Below are positions 50,376-59,458 of a stretch of DNA of 64,000 nucleotides, in pieces. Source of the stretch: Streptococcus penaeicida. Lineage in GTDB: Bacteria; Bacillota; Bacilli; Lactobacillales; Streptococcaceae. Position 1 is the first letter of the stretch, and each line of letters starts with the position of its first letter. Location: positions 97,912 to 161,911 of the forward strand of contig NZ_LOCM01000024.1 of assembly GCF_002887775.1 (NCBI RefSeq). The letters are read 5' to 3'. The notes beneath the pieces are model-generated. The model did no database searches and had not been told where the DNA came from. It saw only the letters and a list, made by a program, of their open reading frames with translations. The position numbers and the translations under genes were made by a program.

Positions 50376-51738
50376 AGCTTTTAATAAACTCCTCAATTAA
50401 TGTGATGTGATTTAAGTAGTCAGCAATCAGAACATTCTCATCACCAGAATGATCCGAACTATTAGCATTTCCCAGTCCCAGTGATACCATCGGTACCTCA
50501 AGTGCTTCAAAAACAGTATGCATAGGGCCTGTCCCAGCAGAAGTCGGTAACAAACATACCCCTCCCGGGTAATTATCCTCAATGATTTTAATTAATCTGC
50601 CTATTTCAGGAGCTGATAGGTCACTACGATAACTCTTCTCACCTAAAGTATAAGTCAATTCCACTTGTTCAAAGCCTTTATCCCTTAAGTGGTCTCCAAT
50701 AGCCTCAAAGACTTTATTTGGGTCTAAACCTGGAACCAACCTAACTTCCATTTTCGCCCAAGCTTGAGAAGGAATAATAGTTTTAACACCTGATCCCAGA
50801 TAGCCTGATGACATACCCTGAATAGTTACAGCTGGTTTGAAATAATATCTTTGCAAAAAAGCTTCCCTGTCTGCTTCAAGTAAGGGTAGAGTCAAACCAT
50901 GCAAGGCTTTAAGCCCTTCCGCATCTTCGGTGGCATATTGACCAACCAAGTCAATTTCACGCTGGCTAGGTTCTTTAATATCCTCCAAAACAGCTTGCAC
51001 CAAGAGGTTACCCTCCGAATCCCGCAGGCTGCTTATAGCTTCAATTAAGTACCAAGTGGCAGAATCCACCACCCCTCCAAACTTAGAATGCAAATCACTT
51101 GCTGCACTGTTAACAGACATATCAAAGGTCAGAATCCCCTTATTTCCACCCGTTAATTCTAATTGGCCTCTTTCATTTCGGATTCCTTGCTCCCAGATAA
51201 GGAGATCAGCTTGACTTAACTTTGCCTGGTATTTGGTCAAATACTTATCCAAATCAAGAGAAGCTGATTCTTCTGCCCCTTCCATGATAAAGGTAATGTT
51301 TATGGGTAAATCATCATGACTTTGAAGGTAACGACTTACTGCCGTTAGTCTAGCTATAATGTGTCCCTTATCGTCATCAACTCCTCGACCATACATGATA
51401 CCATCTCTAATGGTCAATGTAAAGGGGTCTGATGTCCACACTTGGTCACTATCAGCTGGTACAGTATCATAGTGATTATAAAAAATTAAAGTTTTAGCAT
51501 TTGGCTTTGGGCTTTTAAATTGAGCTAAAACAAAAGGTGCTTGATAAGATTTGTCCACAATAACTTCAGCCCCTGCTTTTTCAAAGAGCTGAGCTAAATG
51601 GTCAGCCATAGTTTCCAGTCCGACCTGTTGAGCAAAAATTGATTTCATTCCAATAATGGTTCTCAATTCCTCAAAATAGTTATTAATGGTTGAATCATGC
51701 CATAACTTTTGATCATAGTGATTTTTTTTAAGAGTCAT
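50368..51738 (-). CDS. M20 family metallopeptidase (ArgE/DapE type)
   Basis: 456-residue zinc amidohydrolase/peptidase. Metal ligands are in [10 protein letters not shown] (about 86-95), [10 protein letters not shown] (about 117-126) and the general-base EGAEES (about 154-159), and a dimerisation insert follows. M20 enzymes cleave dipeptides or N-acyl amino acids. Its place between metQ and metN suggests release of methionine from peptides or N-acylmethionine for import; that role is inferred. Confidence 0.85.
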   Translation of the reverse strand: MTLKKNHYDQKLWHDSTINNYFEELRTIIGMKSIFAQQVGLETMADHLAQLFEKAGAEVIVDKSYQAPFVLAQFKSPKPNAKTLIFYNHYDTVPADSDQVWTSDPFTLTIRDGIMYGRGVDDDKGHIIARLTAVSRYLQSHDDLPINITFIMEGAEESASLDLDKYLTKYQAKLSQADLLIWEQGIRNERGQLELTGGNKGILTFDMSVNSAASDLHSKFGGVVDSATWYLIEAISSLRDSEGNLLVQAVLEDIKEPSQREIDLVGQYATEDAEGLKALHGLTLPLLEADREAFLQRYYFKPAVTIQGMSSGYLGSGVKTIIPSQAWAKMEVRLVPGLDPNKVFEAIGDHLRDKGFEQVELTYTLGEKSYRSDLSAPEIGRLIKIIEDNYPGGVCLLPTSAGTGPMHTVFEALEVPMVSLGLGNANSSDHSGDENVLIADYLNHITLIEEFIKSYE

Positions 51739-51795
51739 AAATCAGCAATCCTTTCGTTTGGATAGTTTATTCCATGTAGCTTTATAACAGGAGAA

Positions 51796-51819
51796 AGGCT
51801 AGGGCAACGCTCCCAGCCT
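51796..51819 (-). terminator. Hairpin after metQ
   Basis: Arms AGGCTAGGG (51796-51804) and TCCCAGCCT (51811-51819), followed by TTTCTCC on the minus strand. The poor U-tract suggests partial read-through into the peptidase-metN-metI genes. Confidence 0.55.
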
Positions 51820-51833
51820 CTTCACTAAAATTT

Positions 51834-52679
51834 TTACCAAACAGGAACATCAATCCCTTTAGAAGTTTTATCAACGACTTTTTTCAAGTCGTCCGTGTGG
51901 TAAGCTTTGACTAATTTTTTGATAGTTTCAGCTTTTTCAGATTTCTTCCAATCTTTCTGTCCTGCGATGACATTAATCCATTGTTTTGAATTTTTATCAA
52001 TTTTTTCTTTGTAAAGTGATGTTTTAAAATCAATTTTTGCTGGAACTGCAAAACTATTATTAACAATAGCCGCGTCCGCCGATGTTAAGGAACGAGCCGT
52101 TTGACTGGCATCTAATTCTTTGATATCAAGATCTTTTTTATTTTCTGTAATATTGGCAATCGTTGCTAGTTTATCACCAGAGACATTCAGTTTAATCAGG
52201 CCAGCTGCTTGTAAAACATAAAGTGCTCGACTCTCGTTTGTTGCATCATTTGGAACTGCAATTTGTGCCCCTTTAGGTAGGTCTTTTACAGAAGTGTATT
52301 TGGCTTTTCCTTTTTGGTTTGTGCCAGAAAACAAATGAATCGGACTGATGTAGGTGTCCGCAATGGCAACTAAATCTTCTTTATTTTCTTTATTCCAGTT
52401 ATTTAAAAAATTATAATGTTGAAAAGCATTGACATCAACTTCTCCGTTGGCAACTGCTTTATTAGGTTGAGAGTAATCTGTAAATTCCTTATATTTGAGT
52501 GTTATTCCATCTTCCTTTAATTTTTCTTCAACCTTATCCCAACGTGCTTCATCAGATTCTGTTTTGGTCATTACACCAACGGTTAAGGTTTTGTTATCCT
52601 TTTGACCGTTTCCACAAGCAACTAATAATGTTGAAGCTAAGGTTATACCAACCAAACTAAGTATTTTTTTATATGTCAT
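51834..52679 (-). CDS. metQ: Methionine-binding lipoprotein MetQ
   Basis: 281-residue substrate-binding lipoprotein, lipobox LVAC-G with Cys at about 22. NlpA/MetQ fold with FTDYSQPNKAVANGEVDVNAFQH (quoted in part), IPNDATNESRAL-type and VNSFAVPA-type motifs. Delivers methionine to MetI-MetN. It has its own promoter with a MET-box upstream, placing it under MetR/MtaR-type control. Confidence 0.94.
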   Translation of the reverse strand: MTYKKILSLVGITLASTLLVACGNGQKDNKTLTVGVMTKTESDEARWDKVEEKLKEDGITLKYKEFTDYSQPNKAVANGEVDVNAFQHYNFLNNWNKENKEDLVAIADTYISPIHLFSGTNQKGKAKYTSVKDLPKGAQIAVPNDATNESRALYVLQAAGLIKLNVSGDKLATIANITENKKDLDIKELDASQTARSLTSADAAIVNNSFAVPAKIDFKTSLYKEKIDKNSKQWINVIAGQKDWKKSEKAETIKKLVKAYHTDDLKKVVDKTSKGIDVPVW

Positions 52680-52712
52680 CTAAGATTCCTCTTTTCAATT
52701 TGTTATGTTATT

Positions 52713-52741
52713 ATTCTAGCTTATCTCGTTATAGTTTTCAA
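52713..52741 (-). promoter_or_regulatory. metQ promoter
   Basis: Minus strand TTGAAA (52741-52736), 17-base spacer, TAGAAT (52718-52713). A degenerate second MET-box-like sequence (52730-52746) overlaps the -35. Confidence 0.65.
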
Positions 52742-52763
52742 ATTGATAAAAATTAGTTATATA

Positions 52764-52780
52764 TATAGTTTTAAACTATA
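52764..52780. promoter_or_regulatory. MET-box (MetR/MtaR operator) upstream of metQ
   Basis: The 17-base sequence TATAGTTTTAAACTATA is a perfect palindrome and fits the streptococcal MET-box consensus (TATAGTTTnAAACTATA), which LysR-type MetR/MtaR binds to activate methionine uptake genes. It sits 23 bases upstream of the -35, the position of a LysR activator site. The regulator gene is not in the window. Confidence 0.85.
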
Positions 52781-52861
52781 TCTGAACTAATTCTTCCATC
52801 TTATTTGTTGTATTCATTGGCCATTCTCTTTGAAGCCTTAGGCCAAGAAAGACTTGTTTTC

Positions 52862-52900
52862 AAAATAAAAAACAACTCTAGAGTTTTTTCCAGAGTTGTT
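52862..52900 (-). terminator. Terminator of the amino-acid binding lipoprotein gene
   Basis: Arms AACAACTCT (52871-52879) and AGAGTTGTT (52892-52900), with the A-run at 52862-52872 forming the U-tract on the minus strand. It isolates this gene from the metQ promoter. Confidence 0.85.
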
Positions 52901-52942
52901 TGCATTTTTAGGAGGAGGGTTGAGTGAGGGGGTTGAAAGTTT

Positions 52943-53770
52943 TTATTTTGGTAACTTTAGCTGCTCAGCTTTTGGCGCGTAGTCGCCACCCAAATGATCC
53001 TTAGCTAACTTGCTCAAAGTGCCGTCTTTTTCCAATTCTTTCAGACGTTTGTTAACAAATTTTTGTAAGTCTTCTTGGTCTTGACCAAAAATAAAGTAGA
53101 TGAAAGGTTGCTCTTTGCTTTCCAATGGAATGGTTTTAAGATTATCCAATCCTTGATTTTTGATGATAGCATTGACTGTTGGGGCATCAAAGATTTTGAA
53201 GTCTGCCTTGCCTTCACTCAAATTGCTTAGCATTTGCGTGATATTTTCGTTAGTGTATTTAAGTTCAACTTTTGCATTAGCATTTTTCTTATTGAAATCT
53301 TCTAATTGGGCTGCTGTAGTTGTCCCTTGTACCACTTGAGTTGAGTGGTTTTTAATATCAGCATATGATTTAATGTCGCTGTCTTTAGGTACTACCAAAA
53401 CAGATGGTGTTGTACCACTTGGGTATGAGAAGAGGTATTTATTAGCTCTCTCTTGAGTAAAGGAAATATTATTTCCAGCCATTTGGTACTTGCTAGAATC
53501 TAAGCCAGTGAAAATGGAAGACCATTCTGTCTTTTTAAAATTAACTTTATACTTATCAGAGCCTTTGAAAACAGCTTTTGCCACTTCTACATCATAACCT
53601 GTCAAGTTTCCATCTTTTTCGTATGAGAACGGAGCTGTGGTTCCAACGGTCGCAAAAGTAATGCTTTCTTTATCATTCTTGCTAACAGCTTTGTCATTGC
53701 CACAAGCTGCTAAAAGCCCACCTGCCACCAAAGTCACTGCAAGAAGAGCACTTGTTTTTTTAATTGTCAT
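52943..53770 (-). CDS. Amino-acid ABC transporter substrate-binding lipoprotein
   Basis: 275-residue type II binding protein, lipobox LAAC-G with Cys at 23. SBP_bac_3 motifs: GTTAPFSYEKDGNLTGYDVEVAKAV (quoted in part, about 44-63), NNISFTQERANKY and the GTTTAAQLEDF hinge. Similar in layout to cystine or polar amino-acid binders (TcyA-like); the ligand is not readable from sequence. No permease or ATPase lies beside it, so it is an orphan or serves a transporter encoded elsewhere. Possibly co-regulated with sulphur amino-acid genes because of its location. Confidence 0.87.
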   Translation of the reverse strand: MTIKKTSALLAVTLVAGGLLAACGNDKAVSKNDKESITFATVGTTAPFSYEKDGNLTGYDVEVAKAVFKGSDKYKVNFKKTEWSSIFTGLDSSKYQMAGNNISFTQERANKYLFSYPSGTTPSVLVVPKDSDIKSYADIKNHSTQVVQGTTTAAQLEDFNKKNANAKVELKYTNENITQMLSNLSEGKADFKIFDAPTVNAIIKNQGLDNLKTIPLESKEQPFIYFIFGQDQEDLQKFVNKRLKELEKDGTLSKLAKDHLGGDYAPKAEQLKLPK

Positions 53771-53870
53771 TCTAAAACTCCTTATTCAATCTTATTGTCC
53801 TATTCTACCACCAAATAACCAAGGCGACTAATACCCATTCTTAATCACTGTGATAAGCAAATGGTATCAT

Positions 53871-53892
53871 AAAAAGAGCCTTGTGGCTCTTT
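53871..53892 (-). terminator. yebC terminator
   Basis: AAGAGCC, TTGT loop, GGCTCTT (53874-53891) and an A-run giving UUUUU on the minus strand. About 13 bases after the yebC stop. Confidence 0.8.
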
Positions 53893-53904
53893 CAATAGTA
53901 TTGC

Positions 53905-54620
53905 CTAGAAATCAGCAACGTTGTGGTAAACTTTTTGCACATCGTCGTCAGATTCTAGTGCATCTACTAATTTTTCAAATTTTTCTAAGTCTTCACCTTC
54001 AAGTGTCACTTCACTTTGTGGAATCATTTCTAATTCGGTCACTTGGAATTCTGAAATGCCTGAATCACGAAGGGCTTGAATCCCTTTATGTAAATCAGTT
54101 GGCGCGGTATAAACCGTAACTGTTCCTTCTTCTGCTTCAACATCATCCACTTCGACATCAGCTTCTAAGAGCAATTCGAAAATAGCATCTGCGTCATCAC
54201 CAGCAAAAACAATGACCCCTTTTTTATCAAACATATAAGCAACTGAACCTGAAGCACCCATGTTCCCACCATTTTTACCGTAGGCAGTACGAACATTAGC
54301 AGCCGTTCTGTTTACATTTGATGTCAAAGTATCAACAATAATCATTGAACCATTAGGACCGAAGCCTTCATAACGACCTTCAACGAAGGTCTCATCTGTG
54401 TTACCTTTTGCTTTATCAATGGCTTTATCAATAACGTGTTTTGGCACTTGCGCTTGTTTCGCACGATCGATAACGAATTTAAGCGCAGAGTTTGATTCTG
54501 GATCTGGATCTCCTTGCTTAGCAGCAACATAGATTTCTACCCCAAACTTAGCATAAACTTTTGAAGTAGCTCCGTCTTTAGCAGTTTTTTTGGCAACAAT
54601 ATTGGCCATTTACGTCCCAT
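53905..54620 (-). CDS. yebC: YebC/PmpR family protein, start codon separated by a single-base frameshift
   Basis: 238 residues when repaired. The true start is ATG 54620 behind GGAG (MGRKW), but the frame slips after GGACGTAAATGG, so the long frame begins only at an internal codon ([20 protein letters not shown]). Adding one base at about 54605-54607 restores MGRKWANIVAKK, the family N-terminus. The body shows the three-domain YebC fold with [17 protein letters not shown] and [16 protein letters not shown]. Members are transcriptional regulators or, in some bacteria, help translate proline-rich sequences. Confidence 0.9.
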
Positions 54621-54761
54621 TGGATTCTCCTCGTTATAAGTGTATTTTTTTAAAGCTCTCTTTTTTGAAAATAGCAGAGCTGTCTCATTAACTCTATTAT
54701 TATAGCACTTTGAGGGCAATTGGTAAAATGGAAAATAAGAAGCCAGTGGCTAAAAAATTCA

Positions 54762-55598
54762 TCAGCGATTTTTCAAGAAGTCTTGCAAAGAAGTTGCCGG
54801 TCTCCCCAAAACCTTTTCAATGTCATTAGAGACTAATGACAATTCATCATTGGCAATGGCTGTGTAAGTTGAGACCCAGGCATCATACTGCCAGTCTTCA
54901 ACTGGCCACTGTTTACGCCACTCATAAGCTTCTTCTAGCCCTTCATCATAATAAGTGACTTCTTTACCCAAATACTGGGACAATAAGGTAGCCATTTTCT
55001 CTAATGATAGGGCTTGCGGTCCCGTTAAGTTCAAGGTCTGATTTTCCCATTTTGCGGGTTCTTGGAGGATTCTTAAAGCAACAGCTGCCACATCTGAACG
55101 GAGTACGGCAGAGACTTTTCCTTGCCCTGCTGGACCTCTTAAAAAGCTAGCCTGCTCAGCTATTTCCAAAAACATATCCTGATAAAAATTATCCCTCAAA
55201 AAGGTGTAGGTAAAGCCCAATTCTTTGATATAAGACTCCGTCCAAGCATGATCACGGGCCAAGGTAAAGATTGCATCAGGCCTTGCATTCATGAATGAAG
55301 TGTAAATAATATGCTTGACACCTGCTTTTTGAGCAGCACGCAAGAGGGCTTTATGCTCATCAAGTCGTGACAAACTCTCACGAGCCGAAATCATAAATAA
55401 TACCTCAATCCCAGTCAGAGACTTGATTGTTTTATCTGACTCATCATAGAAAGACTGAACAAGCTCAGCATTAGCATATGTTTGTGCCTTTTCTGGTCTT
55501 CTAGCCAAATGACGGCTTTCAATATCCAACTTGGCCAATTGACCAGCTAAATAGCCACCAAGCTTTCCAGTAACTCCAGTAATCGCAATTTTTGTCAT
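54762..55598 (-). CDS. NmrA-like NAD(P)H-binding oxidoreductase
   Basis: 278-residue atypical short-chain dehydrogenase. The Rossmann glycine motif is GVTGKLGGYLAGQLA (residues 8-22), then HLARRPEKA and ISARESLSRLDEH. The catalytic Tyr-Lys pair is absent, as in NmrA/QorB (quinone oxidoreductase or redox sensor) proteins. Preceded by its own extended -10 (TGATATAAT) and located beside a divergently spaced MerR regulator on the same strand, which may control it. Confidence 0.85.
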   Translation of the reverse strand: MTKIAITGVTGKLGGYLAGQLAKLDIESRHLARRPEKAQTYANAELVQSFYDESDKTIKSLTGIEVLFMISARESLSRLDEHKALLRAAQKAGVKHIIYTSFMNARPDAIFTLARDHAWTESYIKELGFTYTFLRDNFYQDMFLEIAEQASFLRGPAGQGKVSAVLRSDVAAVALRILQEPAKWENQTLNLTGPQALSLEKMATLLSQYLGKEVTYYDEGLEEAYEWRKQWPVEDWQYDAWVSTYTAIANDELSLVSNDIEKVLGRPATSLQDFLKNR

Positions 55599-55620
55599 AG
55601 CAATCTCCTTATTCCAAAAT

Positions 55621-55629
55621 ATTATATCA
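55621..55629 (-). promoter_or_regulatory. Extended -10 promoter of the NmrA-like gene
   Basis: TGATATAAT on the minus strand, about 25 bases before the start codon. Upstream (55650-55680) lie CTAAAGTAAGGG-type sequences that recall a MerR-family half site; this is a suggestion only. Confidence 0.4.
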
Positions 55630-55715
55630 TGGAATCAAGAATGCATTTATATTTTAGTTTTAGCCCTTACTTTAGTATTCGAAAAAAATTTTGAAAAATG
55701 GCTTTTGACTAACTT

Positions 55716-56432
55716 TTATTTTTGACAATAAATAGCAATGGCATCTGACGCAAAATCGGCTGTTCCAGGGCCACCCATTTGGTCAATATTTTCCTTAAAG
55801 CGTTTGTCGGCCACATACATTTGAGCTAGGCCAGCTAGTATCTCATTTGTGCATGTATAAAAATGATTTGTGATATAATCTTGCAATGTTTTAACCTGAG
55901 CTTGCACCTTTTCGTGGTCTGGAGCCAAATCTTTCAAGACACCAAATTGGGCGAAAATGGCTGACATCTCTTGACTGACCTCCTGATAATCTAATTTCCC
56001 TTTTTTTGCTTCAAATTCTGCATAAGCCTGGGTTGTGCCCCAACGCTCCTTTACTTCGGCTTGATATGTTTCATATTCTTTTTCTTTAAATGCTTCAAAT
56101 GACATTGTAACTGCTCCTTTTTCTAAATCTCTAGCAAAAGCTAATAATGCTTTTAGCTTTGCCTCTTTCAATTCCAGTAATGTTATGTGGTCCCTAAGTG
56201 CCTGCTTACGGTCATAAGACCTGTGGTTGAGGATTTGGTCAATGGCCTTAAGAGGAAATTCTAATTCTCTGAAAAGTAAAATTTCTTGTAATCTTCGTAA
56301 ATTGTCATCATCATAATAACGATAGCCATTTTCCTTAATGACTGACGGTTTTAATAAGCCAATTTTATCATAGTGATGCAGGGTTCGAATGGTAATCCCT
56401 GTTAATTGACTAACTTCTTTAACAGTCTTCAT
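55716..56432 (-). CDS. MerR family transcriptional regulator (TipA-like)
   Basis: 238 residues from ATG 56432, chosen for the AGGAGG five bases upstream. N-terminal MerR winged helix (1-70, MKTVKEVSQLTGITIRTLHH in part, YDKIGLLKPS), dimerisation coiled coil (75-115) and a C-terminal TipAS-type drug-binding domain (about 125-238). TipA-type regulators sense antibiotics or oxidised ligands and activate one nearby promoter. The neighbouring NmrA-like gene is the obvious candidate target. Confidence 0.88.
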   Translation of the reverse strand: MKTVKEVSQLTGITIRTLHHYDKIGLLKPSVIKENGYRYYDDDNLRRLQEILLFRELEFPLKAIDQILNHRSYDRKQALRDHITLLELKEAKLKALLAFARDLEKGAVTMSFEAFKEKEYETYQAEVKERWGTTQAYAEFEAKKGKLDYQEVSQEMSAIFAQFGVLKDLAPDHEKVQAQVKTLQDYITNHFYTCTNEILAGLAQMYVADKRFKENIDQMGGPGTADFASDAIAIYCQK

Positions 56433-56506
56433 ACTGTCCTCCTTTCTCATCATTGCTAGCATAAGTCTAGTATAAACTATTACCTAAGGTGAGGGTCAAG
56501 CAGAAA

Positions 56507-56532
56507 ATAAAAAAACTTGGATCAACCAAGTT
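56507..56532 (-). terminator. tmcAL terminator
   Basis: Minus strand arms AACTTGG (56532-56526) and CCAAGTT (56520-56514), then TTTTTATTTTC. It lies inside the uncorrected tmcAL frame, which reads through it. The repaired stop codon falls in the loop. Confidence 0.8.
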
Positions 56533-57627
56533 CATTTTTTGAAATCCTAATGGGGCTTCGCCCGAAGTTTGTTCTGGCAGGTCAGAATGGCCTAGTCGAT
56601 AGACCAAATCAGCCTGCTGTGTTGGTTTATCCCAAGGTTCGGCACCAATTTTACTGATTAAATGGACTGATTTTTTCAACCCTTTTAAATGAGCTTGGCC
56701 CTTTTCCGTAAAACCTAAAAGATGAATCCCTTGCGACAAAGGTGCTTCTTGAGCATTAACCAAGATATAGGTCAAGAGCCGGCGAACACGGGCTTTAGTG
56801 TAGCGTTTTGTAGCCACTTGCTCCACTAGGTCTTCCAAGCTCGCTGCGCTCGCAATTGCCGAGCTGATGCGACTGGCCATTTCCTGGTTAACCTGCGGAA
56901 TCTGGGTCAAGTCGGGATGAGTTAGTAGCTGATACCTTAAAAGGGGGTAAAAGTTGTCCCAAGACAAGTGCGGTGAGACTAGAATCAACTCCGCGCTGGG
57001 GGTTGCCTGCTCTAAAAATTCTGGGTCTGAAATGTGTTTGCGGATGGCCGTTGCGGAAGCCATAAGCTGATTTTTCTCTTGGGAATGATATGCGGCGCCC
57101 TGCCTTCTGATGGGCTGTAGTCGCAGATTCTTGCCCGCGCTAGCCTTTGCGTAGGCCAAAGCCAGTATGTGATTTGGGGTATTACCTGAAAAATCAATCC
57201 CAGTAAACTTTTCCCACATTAGTTGGGTTTTCTGAGGGTAAGAGAGGGAATCATCTAGCGTCTCAAGAAAAGCCGTCATCTGCTCAGCTTTTTCCTCATA
57301 AACCCGAGCAATCTCACTATAATCCAGCTCTTCTTCTGTGCCGAAAGCCAAAGTATCTACACCCATTTTAGCAAGTATATCGACAGCCCCCTGAGCAAAA
57401 TAATCAGCCGACTGAACAGCTACTTGAAAAGGGAGCTCGACCACAATATCTGCACCATTTTCAAGTGCCATCTGGGCCCGAGTCCACTTATCAACAATTG
57501 CCGGTTCACCACGCTGGACGAAATTGCCCGACATGGCCACAATTTTCAGGCCTTCTGCCTGCTCAAGCAGGTACTTATGGCCATAATGGAAAGGATTAAA
57601 TTCAGCTACAATGCCTGTAACAGCCAT
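56522..57627 (-). CDS. tmcAL: tRNA(Met) cytidine acetate ligase TmcAL, C-terminus frameshifted
   Basis: 368 residues when repaired. ATP- and acetate-dependent enzyme making N4-acetylcytidine at the wobble base of elongator tRNA-Met. Nucleotidyltransferase motif [15 protein letters not shown] (about 7-21), [16 protein letters not shown] and the SATAIRKHI motif. The printed frame runs on to 56467, translating straight through a terminator. Restoring one base at 56564-56566 gives [11 protein letters not shown] and a stop (56522) in the terminator loop, the normal length. Conserved neighbour of the yqeG to rsfS block. Confidence 0.88.
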
Positions 57628-57640
57628 AAAACCTCCTTGG

Positions 57641-58270
57641 TTAACGAATGTTTGGATATAAGTCTAATACTTCTTCTATCATTGACTCATATTCTCTTTG
57701 ATCTAATGTGAATGAAGCTTCCTCACTTGGTAGTTCAGGAAATTCATTTATGAAATGTAATTTAGCTAAGACTGAATCAGTAAATAAAGGAACAGCCTTA
57801 GAACTACCTATTGCAGTTATCAGATTTCTATCAATAGTACAAAGTCTAGGTAAATAGTTACTTTCTTTCAACCAAGTAAAACTATTAAAATAGTTACGAT
57901 AGATTCCAGCTGTAAATTTATAAGTATCTAGCAACCCTGCTTTTGCAAGTAGTAACGGAGAGGATGAAATAGAGGCTACAACTGTATTTTCCAAACTTAT
58001 TTTTGAAAGCTTCTTGATTAAATTAAGATCATTTACTGCAGAAAATGGATCCATTGTACCTGTTAGAAGAATTAGTTCATATGTTGTTAAGTCAATCTCA
58101 TCAGTTGAATAATGAGGCATAACTTGGAAACCATCCTCACTTTGATAGAGTATTTTTTGACTAGCAATAATATCAACTTTTTGCTGGTATTGAAGTGTCA
58201 ATTTTGCAGTTAAAGGTGTTATTTCATATAAGGAAAATTCTGGATAAATTAATAATGCAATCTTCATCAA
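57641..58270 (-). CDS. DJ-1/PfpI family protein lacking the nucleophilic cysteine
   Basis: 209-residue protein of the DJ-1/PfpI (class I glutamine amidotransferase-like) fold. It opens [16 protein letters not shown], with [12 protein letters not shown] (about 72-83) where family members have GG(P)D. The nucleophile elbow reads VVASISSSP at about 104-112: a serine stands where DJ-1 and PfpI have cysteine. So a protease or deglycase activity is doubtful; a regulatory or binding role is more likely. It sits between the methyltransferase and tmcAL genes. Confidence 0.78.
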   Translation of the reverse strand: MMKIALLIYPEFSLYEITPLTAKLTLQYQQKVDIIASQKILYQSEDGFQVMPHYSTDEIDLTTYELILLTGTMDPFSAVNDLNLIKKLSKISLENTVVASISSSPLLLAKAGLLDTYKFTAGIYRNYFNSFTWLKESNYLPRLCTIDRNLITAIGSSKAVPLFTDSVLAKLHFINEFPELPSEEASFTLDQREYESMIEEVLDLYPNIR

Positions 58271-58289
58271 AACTCCTCAGTTAATTTTT

Positions 58290-59030
58290 TTATTTCTTTG
58301 CCACAAAGAACCAGCGCTGACTTTTGTCACTTGGTTCTTTATCTTCAAAATCAGCATAGACTCTGAAGGATTTGAAGCCTGCTTGTTCTAAGAGGATATC
58401 ATAGGTTAAGATGTCGTAGGTTCGCTCTTCATGAATTTCATCATGTCTGGAGAATGAACCATCTGATTCTTTCAGAAAGAAGGTCAATTCGTGGACTACT
58501 GAGTGCGGTGCCTCGTCTTCATAGCTGTCCCAGACCATGGCAAAATCATCTGCATTCTCGTGGTAAGAATAGCCAGGAAAAACCTCATCTGTTTGGTATG
58601 TTGAATGGACATCAAAAATAAAGACGCCATCCGGATTCAAGCAATCATAAACTTCCTTGAACACATCCCCAACTTCGACTTCGTCCTGCATATAACAAAT
58701 GGAATCCGAGTAGCAAGTGACAAAATCATACTTGCCCGCTTGAGACAAATCCAACATATTACCTTTCAAGAAACTAACATCCTTTTGGGCTTCCTGGGCC
58801 CGTTTTTGAGCAATGTTGAGCATTTCTTGACTCAAATCAAGGCCAGTCACCTCAAAGCCAGCATCCGCAAAACGTAAGGATTGGATCCCCGTACCACAGG
58901 CTAGTTCTAATAATTTCTTTTTTTCATTTTCTTTTGGTAAATGGCGGAGCGAGAAGTCGGTCCAGAGATCGTATAAAGAATCGTCCATTATGGCATCATA
59001 AACGGATGCAAAGGTCTCATAAGTTGTCAT
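58290..59030 (-). CDS. Class I SAM-dependent methyltransferase
   Basis: 246-residue cytosolic methyltransferase with motif I LLELACGTGIQSLRFA (about 40-55), acidic loop VTGLDLSQEM (about 59-68) and motif IV YDFVTCYSDSICY. The substrate is unknown (small molecule likely). Conserved downstream partner of rsfS in streptococci. Confidence 0.87.
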   Translation of the reverse strand: MTTYETFASVYDAIMDDSLYDLWTDFSLRHLPKENEKKKLLELACGTGIQSLRFADAGFEVTGLDLSQEMLNIAQKRAQEAQKDVSFLKGNMLDLSQAGKYDFVTCYSDSICYMQDEVEVGDVFKEVYDCLNPDGVFIFDVHSTYQTDEVFPGYSYHENADDFAMVWDSYEDEAPHSVVHELTFFLKESDGSFSRHDEIHEERTYDILTYDILLEQAGFKSFRVYADFEDKEPSDKSQRWFFVAKK

Positions 59031-59049
59031 GTTAATCTATCCTCAATTT

Positions 59050-59080
59050 TTAAAAAACAGCCCACAACAGACTGTTTGTT
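59050..59080 (-). terminator. rsfS terminator
   Basis: Arms AACAGCC (59056-59062) and GACTGTT (59070-59076), T-rich and A-rich flanks on both sides. Eight bases after the rsfS stop. Confidence 0.75.
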
Positions 59081-59087
59081 TTTTATC

Positions 59088-59441
59088 TTAAACCAATTGA
59101 CTTGATACATCCACAACAGGTGCATCATGCCATAATTTCTCTAAATTATAGTGGTAACGTTGTTCTTCAGAGAAGATGTGAACAACAACATCGTTAAGGT
59201 CTAAAAGAACCCACCCCGTTGTGCTATCGCCTTCAATATGACTGGCATCACCGCCAACTTCTTTCACTTTCTCACGAATATTTTCCGCAATAGCTTCTAA
59301 TTGACGACTATTGGTTGCACTAGTGATGACAAAGTAATCAGTTAGACTTGTTAAGCCTTCTAAATCAAGTGCTAAAATATCTTCGGCCCGTTTTTCATCA
59401 GCGGCTTTGACAACGATGTTTAACAGTTCTTCTTTTTTCAT
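59088..59441 (-). CDS. rsfS: Ribosomal silencing factor RsfS
   Basis: 117 residues from ATG 59441 ([20 protein letters not shown]). Binds ribosomal protein uL14 and blocks joining of the subunits under starvation. Family motifs [21 protein letters not shown] (quoted in part) and [18 protein letters not shown] are present. An upstream in-frame extension into the isochorismatase gene lacks a ribosome binding site. Confidence 0.95.
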   Translation of the reverse strand: MKKEELLNIVVKAADEKRAEDILALDLEGLTSLTDYFVITSATNSRQLEAIAENIREKVKEVGGDASHIEGDSTTGWVLLDLNDVVVHIFSEEQRYHYNLEKLWHDAPVVDVSSQLV

Positions 59442-59458
59442 ATAAAATTGTTCTTTCC

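Noticed and set aside
53905..54609. yebC starting at the internal MANIVAK-like codon
   Set aside because: The upstream ATG with GGAG and the MGRKW motif, one frame away, is the conserved start; the internal one lacks a ribosome binding site.
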